From contig NZ_BLAD01000082.1 of the NCBI RefSeq assembly GCF_009687845.1, positions 1-64,000 of the forward strand: a stretch of DNA of 64,000 nucleotides, given 5' to 3'. A program made the position numbers and the translations under genes. Under the pieces are notes generated by a model. The model was not told the origin of the DNA. It made no database searches and saw only the letters and a program-made list of their open reading frames with translations. Shown one piece after another: positions 32,640-40,887 of the stretch. The DNA is from Acrocarpospora corrugata. GTDB taxonomy: Bacteria > Actinomycetota > Actinomycetes > Streptosporangiales > Streptosporangiaceae. The first letter of the stretch is position 1, and every line of letters begins with the position of its first letter.

Positions 32640-33701
32640 ATGAAAGCTCTGCACCTCGCCGCCCTGCTGGTAGTCCCCGTCATGGTAGTCACCGGATGTG
32701 GCGGTGACGGCTCGGCAACGGCCACCGGCACCAACTCCCAGGTCGCGATCAAGCCCGGCGTCGTCACCGACATCGGCGGCCTCGGCGACCACGGCTTCAA
32801 CGATCTTGCCAGTACCGGCCTCAAGGTCGCGGAAAAGAACCTCGGCGCCGAGGGCCGCGTCCTGGTCCCGCAGACACCGGCCGACTACGCCAACAACCTC
32901 AACCAGCTCGCCCAAAGCGGCTTCCAGCCCGTCTTCGGCATCGGTTTCACCTTCACCGACGCGATCACCGCCGCCGCCAAGCAGTTCCCGAACACGCACT
33001 TCGGGATCATCGACTCAGTCGTCGAGGCGCCGAACGTCACCTCCCTCGTCTTCCGCGAGGAGGAGGGCTCGTATCTCACCGGCGTCGTGGCGGGCCTCAT
33101 GACCCAGGTCAAGACCGACTACACCAACCCGGCCGACAAGGTGGTCGGCTTCATCGGAGGTCAGGAGTCCCCGCTCATCGAGAAGTTCGGTGCGGGATAC
33201 AAGCAGGGCGTACTGTCGGTGTGCCCCGACTGCCAGGTGCTCTACCAGTACGTCGGCACGACGACGCAGGCGTTCAGCGATCCTGGCACCGGCTCGGAGA
33301 TCGCCAGCAACATGCATTCCAAGGGCGCCGACGTGATCTACCACGCGGCCGGGGCCAGCGGTGACGGCCTGTTCAAGGTGGCCCAGGACCAGAAGTTCTT
33401 CGCGATCGGCGTGAACGTCGACCAGGCCCAGACCAATCCGAACGCCCCTGTCCTCACCTCTGTGCTCAAGCGGGTCGACACCGCGGTCACGTCCACGATC
33501 GAGGCGCAGACGAAGGGCACGTGGAAGGCGGGCGTCCAGTCGTTCGGCCTGTCCAACCAGGGCATCGCGCTCGCACCGTTCGGCAAGTTCGACTCGGTCG
33601 TGCCCGAGAGTGTCAAGACCGCCGTCGCCGACGCCCAGCAGAAGATCGTCGACGGCTCCCTGAAAGCTGCCACGACGCTCGCCGAGGTCGGCGGCAAATG
33701 A
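32640..33701 (+). CDS. BMP-family nucleoside-binding lipoprotein
   Basis: A 353-aa substrate-binding protein of the BMP (PnrA-like) family. A lipobox ends its signal peptide (VMVVTGCGG, Cys near 20). Family landmarks are GLGDHGFNDLASTGLKVAEK, FGIGFTFTDAITAAAKQFPN, EEGSYLTGVVAGLM, VGFIGGQESPLIEKFGAGYK and YHAAGASGDGLFKVAQ. BMP proteins bind purine or pyrimidine nucleosides and deliver them to a CUT2-like ABC importer. Its stop overlaps the start of the ATPase gene (ATGA), the first of a chain of overlaps. Confidence 0.92.
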   Translation: MKALHLAALLVVPVMVVTGCGGDGSATATGTNSQVAIKPGVVTDIGGLGDHGFNDLASTGLKVAEKNLGAEGRVLVPQTPADYANNLNQLAQSGFQPVFGIGFTFTDAITAAAKQFPNTHFGIIDSVVEAPNVTSLVFREEEGSYLTGVVAGLMTQVKTDYTNPADKVVGFIGGQESPLIEKFGAGYKQGVLSVCPDCQVLYQYVGTTTQAFSDPGTGSEIASNMHSKGADVIYHAAGASGDGLFKVAQDQKFFAIGVNVDQAQTNPNAPVLTSVLKRVDTAVTSTIEAQTKGTWKAGVQSFGLSNQGIALAPFGKFDSVVPESVKTAVADAQQKIVDGSLKAATTLAEVGGK

Positions 33702-35248
33702 TCCCGGAAGATCGGCGCGACCGCGCCGCCCTGCGCATGAGGGGCGTCACCAAGACGTTCGGGGCGGTCAAGGCGAACGACGGGATCGACCTCGAGGTGC
33801 GCGGCGGTGAGGTGCTCGGTCTGCTGGGAGAGAACGGGGCCGGCAAGTCCACGTTGATGAACATCCTGTACGGCCTGCTGCGGCCGGACTCGGGGACCGT
33901 CGAGATCGACGGCACGCCGGTCGACATCGCCGGCCCCGCGTCCGCGCTGGCCCGCGGGATCGGCATGGTCCACCAGCACTTCATGCTCATCCCCGCCTTC
34001 ACGGTCATGGAGAATCTGGTGCTCGGCGCCGAGCCTGCCCACGCGGGGATACTCGACCGGGCCAGGGGCCGAGCGTCCGTCGTGGAGATCTCCGAGCGGT
34101 TCGGCCTCGAGGTGGACCCGGACGCGAAGATCGCGGCGCTCGGCGTCGCCGCTCGCCAGCGTGTGGAGATCCTGCGTGCCCTCTACCGCGGAGCCAGGAT
34201 CCTCATCCTCGACGAGCCGACGGCCGTGCTGACTCCTGCCGAGAGCGACCGCCTTTTCCAGGTCGTCGGCGGCATGGCCAGGGAGGGCATGTCCGTCATC
34301 CTCATCTCGCACAAGCTGCACGAACTGCTGGCGGTGACGGAGCGGATCACGGTGATCCGGGACGGCCGGGTCGTCCGCACTGTGGACACGGCCGCCACCA
34401 CCCAAGGGGAGCTCGCGCGCCTGATGGTGGGCAGAGAGACGGAGCTCGAACTCACGGTGGCGCCCCGGGCCAGATCCGAGTCCCCGATGCTCACCCTGCG
34501 GGGAGTGTCCGACCGCGCAGGGCGGGTTCGCGATGTGGATCTGGCAGTCCACGGAGGCGAGATCGTCGGCATCGCGGGAATGGACGGCAGCGGCCAGACC
34601 GAACTCGCCGAGATGATCTCGGGCGTTCGCCCGGTGGGAGCCGGCTCGATCGCCCTGGCGGGCGCCGACGTCACCCGCGCGGGGGTTCGTGATCGGCTGG
34701 AGGCCGGGCTCGGCTACGTGCCGGAGGACCGCAGCAACGAGGGTCTCGTCCTCGACCTGCCCCTGTACGAGAACGCGGTGCTGCGCCGGCACCGGCACCG
34801 CGGTCTGCGTGTGCGCGGCCTCCTGTCGCGGCGTGCGATGCGAGCGGTGGCGCGCCGGCTGATCGAGGGCAACGACGTCAGGCCGCCGCACGTCGATCAG
34901 ACCGCCGCATCCCTGTCGGGCGGAAACCAGCAGAAGCTTCTCGTGGGGCGAGAGCTCGCGGATGATCCCCAGGTCCTCGTGGTGAGCCAGCCGACGCGCG
35001 GCGTCGACGTCATGGCGGGCCATGCCGTACACCGGCGGTTGCTCGACGCACGCGACCGCGGTCGTGCGGTCCTTCTGATCAGTCTCGACCTCGACGAGAT
35101 CAAGGCACTCAGCGACCGGATCGTCGTGATGTCCGGCGGCAGGGTAGCCGGGGAGCTCGCCCGGGGCGAGGCCGCCGACGAGTCCCTCGGCCTGCTCATG
35201 GCCGGAGCCGGAAGCCGTGTGACGACCACCACGGGAGACGGATCGTGA
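33698..35248 (+). CDS. Nucleoside ABC importer, duplicated ATPase
   Basis: A 516-aa protein with two ABC domains, as in YufO/NupA-type and ribose importers. Domain 1 has Walker A GENGAGKST and Walker B ARILILDEPTAVLTP. Domain 2 has a degenerate Walker A (GMDGSGQTE), the signature LSGGNQQKLLVGRELADD and SQPTRGVDVMA, where Ser-Gln replaces the usual Asp-Glu. That pattern of one weak site is normal in the family. The ATG overlaps the lipoprotein stop by four bases. It powers transport with the two permeases that follow. Confidence 0.92.
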   Translation: MIPEDRRDRAALRMRGVTKTFGAVKANDGIDLEVRGGEVLGLLGENGAGKSTLMNILYGLLRPDSGTVEIDGTPVDIAGPASALARGIGMVHQHFMLIPAFTVMENLVLGAEPAHAGILDRARGRASVVEISERFGLEVDPDAKIAALGVAARQRVEILRALYRGARILILDEPTAVLTPAESDRLFQVVGGMAREGMSVILISHKLHELLAVTERITVIRDGRVVRTVDTAATTQGELARLMVGRETELELTVAPRARSESPMLTLRGVSDRAGRVRDVDLAVHGGEIVGIAGMDGSGQTELAEMISGVRPVGAGSIALAGADVTRAGVRDRLEAGLGYVPEDRSNEGLVLDLPLYENAVLRRHRHRGLRVRGLLSRRAMRAVARRLIEGNDVRPPHVDQTAASLSGGNQQKLLVGRELADDPQVLVVSQPTRGVDVMAGHAVHRRLLDARDRGRAVLLISLDLDEIKALSDRIVVMSGGRVAGELARGEAADESLGLLMAGAGSRVTTTTGDGS

Positions 35249-36318
35249 TGACGCCGCGCGCCTGGAGGGCACAGGTCCTTCGCGGGCTCGCCGCTCCGGC
35301 CGCGGCCGTGGCACTGAGCCTCGTCGCCGGAGCGGTGATCATGGCGCTGTCCGGGGTTTCCCCGGCCGTCGCGTACGTGTCCCTTCTCCGCGGGGCCCTG
35401 GGGTCTCCCGAGGCCATCGGCCGTACGCTGCAGAACGCCACGCCGCTCATCCTCACCGGCATCGCCGTGGCCTTCGCCTTCCGCGGCGGCCTGTTCAACA
35501 TCGGTGGAGACGGGCAGTTCGCGGCCGGCGCCACCGCTGCGGCATGGGCCGGCGTCACGCTCAGCCTGCCGCCGGTCATCGGGCCGGTGGCCGTCCTCGC
35601 CCTGGGCGGGCTTGCCGGCGGGCTGGTGGGCGCTCTCGCCGGCGCGCTGAAGGCCAGGTTCGGAGCCCACGAGGTGGTCACGACGATCATGCTCAACTTC
35701 ATCGTCGCGGACCTGTCCACGTGGTTGCTGCTGCACCCGCTCTCCGCGCACAGCCAGGTGCCCGGATCGGACTTCGCGCTTCCGTCGAATCGGCTGCCCA
35801 TGATCGGCGGCGGCCTCGCCGGCGCGCACCTGGGGCTCGTCGTCGCGCTGGCCGGCGCCGTCGTCGCCTCGGTGGTCCTGTGGCGGACGCCGTACGGAAT
35901 GGAGTTGCGCGTCTCCGGGCTCGCACCACGAACGGCCCGTTACATGGGCGCATCGCCCACAGTCGCCGCAGCCGCGGCACTCGGCGGTGGCGGGCTCTTC
36001 GCCGGGCTCGCCGGGGCCGGGGAGGTCCTCGGCACCTACGGCCACATGACCGTGCCATTCGTGACCAGCCTCGGCTACCTCGGCATCGGTGTGGCGCTGC
36101 TCGGCCGCAACCACCCGGTCGGGTGCGTCGCCGGCGGGCTCGTCCTCGGCGCACTGTCTTCCGGAGGTCAGCAGATGCAGTTCGACGTGGGAATCTCCGC
36201 CCACCTCATCGACGTCCTGGTGGGCATCGTGCTGCTCTTCGTGACGGTCCAAACTCTGCGCAGAAGGACCGGGCCTCGGCGGGCACGCGCCGCCCGGCTC
36301 GCCGTGGGAGGGCGATGA
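35245..36318 (+). CDS. Nucleoside ABC importer permease 1
   Basis: A 357-aa BPD_transp_2 (CUT2-like) permease with about nine hydrophobic segments. Typical motifs are FRGGLFNIGGDGQFAAGATA and ARFGAHEVVTTIMLNFIVAD. GGGAG lies 7 nt before the GTG at 35245; the ATG at 35248 overlaps the ATPase stop by one base and is an equally possible start. The C-terminus is a basic cytoplasmic tail. It is part of the BMP importer and partners with the next gene. Confidence 0.9.
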   Translation: MMTPRAWRAQVLRGLAAPAAAVALSLVAGAVIMALSGVSPAVAYVSLLRGALGSPEAIGRTLQNATPLILTGIAVAFAFRGGLFNIGGDGQFAAGATAAAWAGVTLSLPPVIGPVAVLALGGLAGGLVGALAGALKARFGAHEVVTTIMLNFIVADLSTWLLLHPLSAHSQVPGSDFALPSNRLPMIGGGLAGAHLGLVVALAGAVVASVVLWRTPYGMELRVSGLAPRTARYMGASPTVAAAAALGGGGLFAGLAGAGEVLGTYGHMTVPFVTSLGYLGIGVALLGRNHPVGCVAGGLVLGALSSGGQQMQFDVGISAHLIDVLVGIVLLFVTVQTLRRRTGPRRARAARLAVGGR

Positions 36319-37250
36319 TGCTCGATCTGACCGAGCTGATCGCCTCGACACTCCGGTTCGCGGCCCCACTCATCTTCGCCGCGCTGGGCGGAATCCTCTG
36401 CGAGCGCGCGGGAGTCGTCAACATCGGCCTGGAGGGGCTGATGCTCACCGGCGCCTTCTTCGGCGTGCTCGGGTCGTATCTCACCGGGAGCGCCTGGGCC
36501 GGGCTGCTGTGCGCGATCGCGGCGGGGACGGCGCTCGCGCTGGTCCACGCGATCATGACGATCCGGTTCGGCGCCGACCAGATCATCTCGGGGACCGCGC
36601 TCAATCTGATCGGCCTGGGAGGCACCAGTTATCTCCTCACCCAGGTGTACGGAAATCCGGGCAGCTCCCCCCAGGTGGCCGGTTTCGTCAGCACGCCGGT
36701 GCCGGTTCTGAAGGACATCCCCGTCCTGGGCCCGGCTCTCTTCGCCCAGTCGTGGTTCCTCTGGGGGGCCCTGCTCTGCGCGTTCGCCGTCTGGTGGTTC
36801 CTGAATCGCACCGTCACCGGTCTGCGGCTACGGGCCTCCGGCGAGGCGCCCAAGGTTCTGGAGGCGGCCGGCGTGCCGGTGCTCCGCCTGCGCTACGGCG
36901 CCGTCGCGGCGTCGGGCGCCCTCTGCGGTGTCGCCGGTGCCTACCTGTCCCTGTGCCTCCTCACCGCCTTCTCGGAGAACATGACGGCAGGCCGCGGCTT
37001 CATCGCGCTGGCCGCGGTCATCTTCGGCGGCTGGAATCCGCTGCGGAGCATGGTCGCCGGCCTATTCTTCGGCTTCGCCAGCGCGCTGGTGATCCGGCTG
37101 CCGCAGGACATGGTCGACGCGCAGTTCCTCAACATGATCCCGTACATCGCGACGATTCTCGCGTTGGTGGTCTTCGGTCGTGGCGTCCGTGGACCAGCCG
37201 CCGCAGGCGTGCCCTATCGGCCAGGCACGGGCGGGACGGCCAAGAAATGA
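36315..37250 (+). CDS. Nucleoside ABC importer permease 2
   Basis: A 311-aa BPD_transp_2 permease (MMLDLTELIASTLRFAAPLI). Family motifs include CERAGVVNIGLEGLMLTGAF, MTIRFGADQIISGTALNLI and AGRGFIALAAVIFGGWNPLR. GGGAGG precedes the start, and the ATG at 36315 overlaps the previous stop by four bases. The longer upstream open frame on this strand is a shadow of permease 1. Its role is to form the channel with permease 1. Confidence 0.92.
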   Translation: MMLDLTELIASTLRFAAPLIFAALGGILCERAGVVNIGLEGLMLTGAFFGVLGSYLTGSAWAGLLCAIAAGTALALVHAIMTIRFGADQIISGTALNLIGLGGTSYLLTQVYGNPGSSPQVAGFVSTPVPVLKDIPVLGPALFAQSWFLWGALLCAFAVWWFLNRTVTGLRLRASGEAPKVLEAAGVPVLRLRYGAVAASGALCGVAGAYLSLCLLTAFSENMTAGRGFIALAAVIFGGWNPLRSMVAGLFFGFASALVIRLPQDMVDAQFLNMIPYIATILALVVFGRGVRGPAAAGVPYRPGTGGTAKK

Positions 37251-37272
37251 TCTCTCAGCGAAAGGGAAGCGA

Positions 37273-38043
37273 ATGAGCACCGAATTGGTGGACAAGTCAG
37301 CCGTCGGGGTCACCGGGCCGCAGTACCACGTCGGCGTCCAGGCGGGCCAGATCAGCGAGGTCGTCTTGATGCCCGGAGACCCCTTCCGCGTGCAGTTGAT
37401 CGCCGATCGGCTCGAGGACCCGGTGGAGGTGGCGCACCAGCGTGAGTACCGTACGGTGACCGGCACCTACAAGGGCCGGAAGATCACCGCGTGCTCCAGC
37501 GGCATGGGCTGTCCTTCGACCGCGATCGGCGTCGAGGAGCTGGCGCGCGCGGGGGCGAAGGTCTTCATCCGCGTGGGCAGCACCGCGGCGCTGCAACCGC
37601 ACATCAGCGTGGGCGACCTGATCGTCAGTGAGGGGTCGTACCGCAATGACGGTACGACGCCGGCGTACGTGCCGCTCCCTTACCCGGCCGTGCCCGATTT
37701 CGAGCTCACGATGATGCTCAAGCAGGTGGCGACGGAGTTCGGCGAGGAGCGCGGCTTCGCCGCCCACGCCGGGCTCAACGCCACCGACGACGCCTTCTAC
37801 GCGGAGTCGCCGGAGTGGATCGCGAAGCTGTCGTCGATGGGGCTCGCCAACGTCGAGATGGAAAGCTCCGCCATGTTCGTCGTCGCGCGACTGCGCGGCC
37901 TGCGCGCCGGCATGGTCTGCGCGGTCTCCGGCAACCTGGTGACGGGCGACGTCGTGTACGGCAAGGCCAACGAACGGCTGCACACGGGCTGGGAGCACAG
38001 CATCGATGTGGCCCTCGAGGCCGTCTACCGTCTGGGGCTGTAG
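37273..38043 (+). CDS. udp: Uridine phosphorylase
   Basis: A 256-aa nucleoside phosphorylase of the PNP/UDP family. The order of motifs follows E. coli Udp: VVLMPGDPFRVQLIADRLED, then CSSGMGCPSTAIGVEELARA, VFIRVGSTAALQPHISVGDL, and ANVEMESSAMFVVARLRGLR with the ribose-binding EMES. It cleaves uridine (or related nucleosides) with phosphate to base and ribose-1-phosphate in the cytoplasm. AAGGGAAGCGA precedes the ATG at 37273. Its place after a nucleoside importer and before adenosine deaminase supports salvage of imported nucleosides. Purine nucleosides cannot be excluded as substrates. Confidence 0.88.
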   Translation: MSTELVDKSAVGVTGPQYHVGVQAGQISEVVLMPGDPFRVQLIADRLEDPVEVAHQREYRTVTGTYKGRKITACSSGMGCPSTAIGVEELARAGAKVFIRVGSTAALQPHISVGDLIVSEGSYRNDGTTPAYVPLPYPAVPDFELTMMLKQVATEFGEERGFAAHAGLNATDDAFYAESPEWIAKLSSMGLANVEMESSAMFVVARLRGLRAGMVCAVSGNLVTGDVVYGKANERLHTGWEHSIDVALEAVYRLGL

Positions 38044-38045
38044 CC

Positions 38046-39038
38046 GTGCTGCTCAACCTGCACACCCATCTGGAAGGATGCCTGCGGCCGGAGACCGCCG
38101 CCGAACTGGCGAAAGCGGCAGGACTTCCCGAACCGGACGCCGGCTGGGAGGCCGCCCTGCGGATGCGGGAACGCGCCGACCTCACCGTGTTCCTCGCCCA
38201 CGTCGCCGCCGCTTATCCCGTGCTCGCGCACCTGGACGGCATCGCCCGCGCGGCCAGGGAGGCGGTCGAGGACGCCGCGGCCGACGGTGCGTCCTTCGTC
38301 GAGCTCCGGGTGGGACCCAGCACCCACGCGGGACCCGGCCGGTCGATCTACGAGGTGCTGAAGGCAGTGTGCGAAGGCGTCGCCTCGGCGCCGATACCGG
38401 CCGGGGTGGTGGCATGCCTGCTCAGGCACGTTCCCGAGCACGTCAACATGGAGGTGGCGGATGCGGCCTGCCGGCTGGCCGGGGCCGGCGTCGTCGGCCT
38501 CGACGTGGCCGGTGACGAGCTTTTGTTCCCCGCGCTGGAGCCGTACGTCGCCGCCTTCGCCATGGCTCGCTCGCACGGGCTCGGCGTGACCGCCCACGCG
38601 GGGGAGGCCGCACCCGGTCATGCCGTGCGGGAGGCCGTCGACCTGCTCGGCGTCTCGCGAATCGGGCACGGCAGCCGGGCCGCTGACGATTCCCGGCTGC
38701 TGGAGTGGGCCGCCGACAAGGGGGTGTGCTTCGAAGTGTGCCCCACATCCAACGTTTTGACGGGTGCGGCGCCCAGTCTGGCGGAGCATCCGATGCACCG
38801 CTTCCTGGCCGCCGGATGCAGGGTGGTACTCGGCGACGACGACCCCGTAACGACAGGAGTGCGGCTCGCGTCGGAAGTGCGGGCGCTGGTCTCCGAAGGT
38901 GGCTTGCCCCCCGCGGCACTGGACGGCATGGCCCGAACGGCGGTCGAGGTCGCGTTCTGCAACGACGGTGTCCGGGCGGAACTGCGCCATGCCCTCGAGA
39001 GAGGGGATCCGAGCGGAGGACTGATCACGAGGCGTTGA
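38046..39038 (+). CDS. add: Adenosine deaminase
   Basis: A 330-aa amidohydrolase. Zinc and catalytic motifs are present: HTHLEG at the N-terminus, VTAHAGEAAPGHAVREAVDL (zinc His and catalytic Glu), SRIGHGSRAADD, and VVLGDDDPVTTG with the Asp pair. It deaminates (deoxy)adenosine to inosine; an adenosine-like or aminodeoxyfutalosine substrate is an alternative. The GTG start at 38046 is two bases after the phosphorylase stop. It is the last gene of the operon, and an IS follows at about 39.1 kb. Confidence 0.88.
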   Translation: MLLNLHTHLEGCLRPETAAELAKAAGLPEPDAGWEAALRMRERADLTVFLAHVAAAYPVLAHLDGIARAAREAVEDAAADGASFVELRVGPSTHAGPGRSIYEVLKAVCEGVASAPIPAGVVACLLRHVPEHVNMEVADAACRLAGAGVVGLDVAGDELLFPALEPYVAAFAMARSHGLGVTAHAGEAAPGHAVREAVDLLGVSRIGHGSRAADDSRLLEWAADKGVCFEVCPTSNVLTGAAPSLAEHPMHRFLAAGCRVVLGDDDPVTTGVRLASEVRALVSEGGLPPAALDGMARTAVEVAFCNDGVRAELRHALERGDPSGGLITRR

Positions 39039-39176
39039 TTCTGGCGGTGGCCGGGCTCGGTCCGGCCACCACACACGGCCTCACCTCGCCGTGATGAACG
39101 TGAAAGGTGTCATTATTCGGCTCTGGCTGGTGACCTGGGCTGATGCGGTGGCTGACGTCGGGCATCCTCGACGCCT

Positions 39177-40241
39177 GTGGTGTTCCGTCTTATATATCTG
39201 ATCTTCTGTCGGGTGGTCGGCTGGCTGTGCCTGCTGGCGCGCGGTGACGACTCCAAGGACCTGGAGATCCTGGTGTTGCGTCACGAAGTCGCGGTACTGC
39301 GTCGTCAAGCCGGACAGCCACGATTGTCCTGGCCGGACCGGGCGATCTTGTCAGCCCTGACCCGTGGGCTGCCGAAAGCGCTTCGGGCGCACCGGCTGGT
39401 CACGCCGGGCACGCTCCTGCGCTGGCATCGCCGTCTGGTCACTCGGAAGTGGACTTACCCCAAACGAGGCCGAGGCCGCCCGCCGACCGATCCTGAGATC
39501 GTGGCGCTGACCGAACGCCTGGCCACAGAAAATCGATCCTGGGGCTATGAACGGATCCGCGGTGAACTGATGCGCCTGGGATATCGGGTAAGTGGTTCAA
39601 CGGTCCGCCGGATCCTCAAGCGTGCCGGCCTCGGGCCGGCGCCCCGCCGTCACGACGATCGGTGGCGGGACTTCGTGCGCATCCACGCCGCCAGCACGCT
39701 GGCATGCGACTTCTTCGCCGTCGATACCGTCACCCTGCGCCGGCTCTACGTCCTGTTCGTCGTGGAGGTCGGCACCCGAATCGTGCATGTCCTTGGGGTG
39801 ACCGCCAATCCGGACGGCGCCCGGGTAGCCCAGCAGGCCCGTAACCTCGTCATCGACCTGGGCGACCGTGCGACCGCAATGCGATTTCGGGTCTGCGACC
39901 GGGACGCGAAATTCACGCGGGTCTTCGATGATGTCCTGGCGGACAACGGCACCAAGGTGATCAAGATCCCGCCCCGGGCGTCTCGAGCGAACTGCTATGC
40001 CGAACGTTGGGTGCGCACCGTACGAGCCGAATGCGCCGACCAGATGTTGATCTACGGCGAACGCCACCTGCGATCAGTCCTGCAAGAGTACGCCGATCAC
40101 TACAACGCGCATCGCCCGCACCAGTCCCGCCAACAACGGCCACCTGATCAAGACGAGCAAGTTGTGGTGCCGCTGGAAGGCTGGATTCAGCGCCGAAAGG
40201 TGCTCAGCGGAGCGATCAACGAGTACCACCGAGCCGCGTAA
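39177..40241 (+). CDS. IS481/IS3-like transposase, intact
   Basis: A 354-aa transposase with an N-terminal helical region (SKDLEILVLRHEVAVLRRQA), an HTH region (SWGYERIRGELMRLGYRVSG) and a full rve catalytic core. The DDE residues are in ACDFFAVDTVTLRRLYVLFV, RVCDRDAKFTRVFDD and YAERWVRTVRAE. It ends LSGAINEYHRAA. The frame is open throughout, so the enzyme could be active. The element probably runs from about 39.09 to 40.26 kb; I could not fix clear terminal repeats. It lies between the nucleoside operon and an integrase tail. Confidence 0.85.
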   Translation: MVFRLIYLIFCRVVGWLCLLARGDDSKDLEILVLRHEVAVLRRQAGQPRLSWPDRAILSALTRGLPKALRAHRLVTPGTLLRWHRRLVTRKWTYPKRGRGRPPTDPEIVALTERLATENRSWGYERIRGELMRLGYRVSGSTVRRILKRAGLGPAPRRHDDRWRDFVRIHAASTLACDFFAVDTVTLRRLYVLFVVEVGTRIVHVLGVTANPDGARVAQQARNLVIDLGDRATAMRFRVCDRDAKFTRVFDDVLADNGTKVIKIPPRASRANCYAERWVRTVRAECADQMLIYGERHLRSVLQEYADHYNAHRPHQSRQQRPPDQDEQVVVPLEGWIQRRKVLSGAINEYHRAA

Positions 40242-40271
40242 CTGACCCGATGAAACGCCAGCTCAGACCCC

Positions 40272-40472
40272 GTGTTCGAATTTGAAGCGGTACAGGTGCA
40301 GGGCCAGATCGGGCACGCCAGCATCGTGCTGACCGCCGACACCTACACCTCGGTGCTGCCGGAACTGCGCCGCCAGGCGGCCAGGGCGACGGCGCGGCTG
40401 GTGCTGTCGGCGGCGCGCGGAACCGCCCGGAAGGTGCGCCGGGGGCGGTGCGGCTGGATGACCCAGGTGTGA
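40272..40472 (+). pseudogene. Tyrosine-integrase C-terminal tail beside att site 2
   Basis: The frame reads AVQVQGQIGHASIVLTADTY then TSVLPELRRQAARATARLVL and ends GWMTQV. It is the same box-II segment, with catalytic Tyr, as at 27301. The IS at 39177 ends directly in front of it, so the IS probably removed or displaced the rest of int. The att copy follows 61 bp after its stop. Confidence 0.7.
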
Positions 40473-40533
40473 CCCATCCGTGTCCCAGGTCATGATCGAC
40501 TGATCTGCCGTGCGGGAGAACTCCCAGGTCAGC

Positions 40534-40580
40534 GGTGGTGGGGCGCCAGGGATTCGAACCCTGAACCTACGGATTAAAAG
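40534..40580 (-). other. att-like site 2: 3' part of tRNA-Lys(TTT)
   Basis: Identical over 47 bp to 27600-27646. On the minus strand it is positions 32-73 of tRNA-Lys with anticodon TTT. The bases upstream of the anticodon loop do not form a stem, so this is not a whole tRNA. It is the right boundary of the element-like interval. Confidence 0.75.
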
Positions 40581-40594
40581 GTCAAAATGCCCGC

Positions 40595-40700
40595 TGGTGG
40601 TGCGCGATGTTGCCCCGTATCGCCTGCCAATGAGCAACCGCCGAGCAACCGTCAGCTACCCTGCCCCGGCTTTACTGAAACCCGACCGCGTACCCTCGGT
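40595..40700. repeat. Element-end sequence shared with 27720-27815
   Basis: It carries GAGCAACCGCCGAGCAACC, TCAGCTACCCT and CCCCGGCTTTACTGAAAC as in the copy behind att site 1. See that entry for interpretation. Confidence 0.5.
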
Positions 40701-40736
40701 GCAGTTCCTTGCGCCGGCATGCCATTCTGTGCTGTT

Positions 40737-40789
40737 GCCCAGCTTGGCTGCTAGGCCAAGCTGGGCGCGACGTGTGCGCCCAGCTTGGC
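40737..40789. promoter_or_regulatory. Three-arm set of mutually exclusive hairpins
   Basis: Arm A GCCCAGCTTGGC (40737-40748) pairs perfectly with arm B (40755-40766) over a 6-nt loop. Arm B extended to GCCAAGCTGGGCGC (40755-40768) pairs perfectly with arm C (40776-40789, 14 bp) over a 7-nt loop. A:B and B:C cannot form at once. No coding sequence is nearby. Confidence 0.6.
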
Positions 40790-40830
40790 GTTAGCACGCG
40801 ACTACCGGAGCGGGTAACGCTATCTCAGAT

Positions 40831-40875
40831 GGGCGGCGTGTGAGGGATTCGAACCTCAACCTACGAATTAAGGGG
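40831..40875 (-). other. Third, different tRNA 3' fragment
   Basis: The minus strand gives a T-arm-like GAGGTTCGAATCCCTC and an acceptor-like ACGCCGCCC behind a CTTAATTCGTAGGTT stretch. It resembles tRNA-Lys but differs from the two 47-bp copies. No 5' half is present. It may be a third, diverged attachment site. Confidence 0.4.
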
Positions 40876-40887
40876 CAGATCGCCAAG

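Larger units (their letters stand above)
27600..40580. mobile_element. Decayed integrative-element interval between two att copies
   Basis: Identical 47-bp tRNA-Lys 3' sequences in the same orientation bound this 13-kb interval, and each is preceded by an integrase C-terminal tail. Sequence just inside the left copy (27720-27815) resembles sequence just outside the right copy (40595-40700), as expected for serial insertions of related elements at one tRNA gene. No replication or transfer genes remain. The interval carries TA genes, IS remnants and the nucleoside operon. Confidence 0.5.

Noticed and set aside
33338-35314. A long minus-strand frame over the nucleoside operon
   Set aside because: It covers several clearly coding plus-strand genes and has the composition of an antisense shadow.
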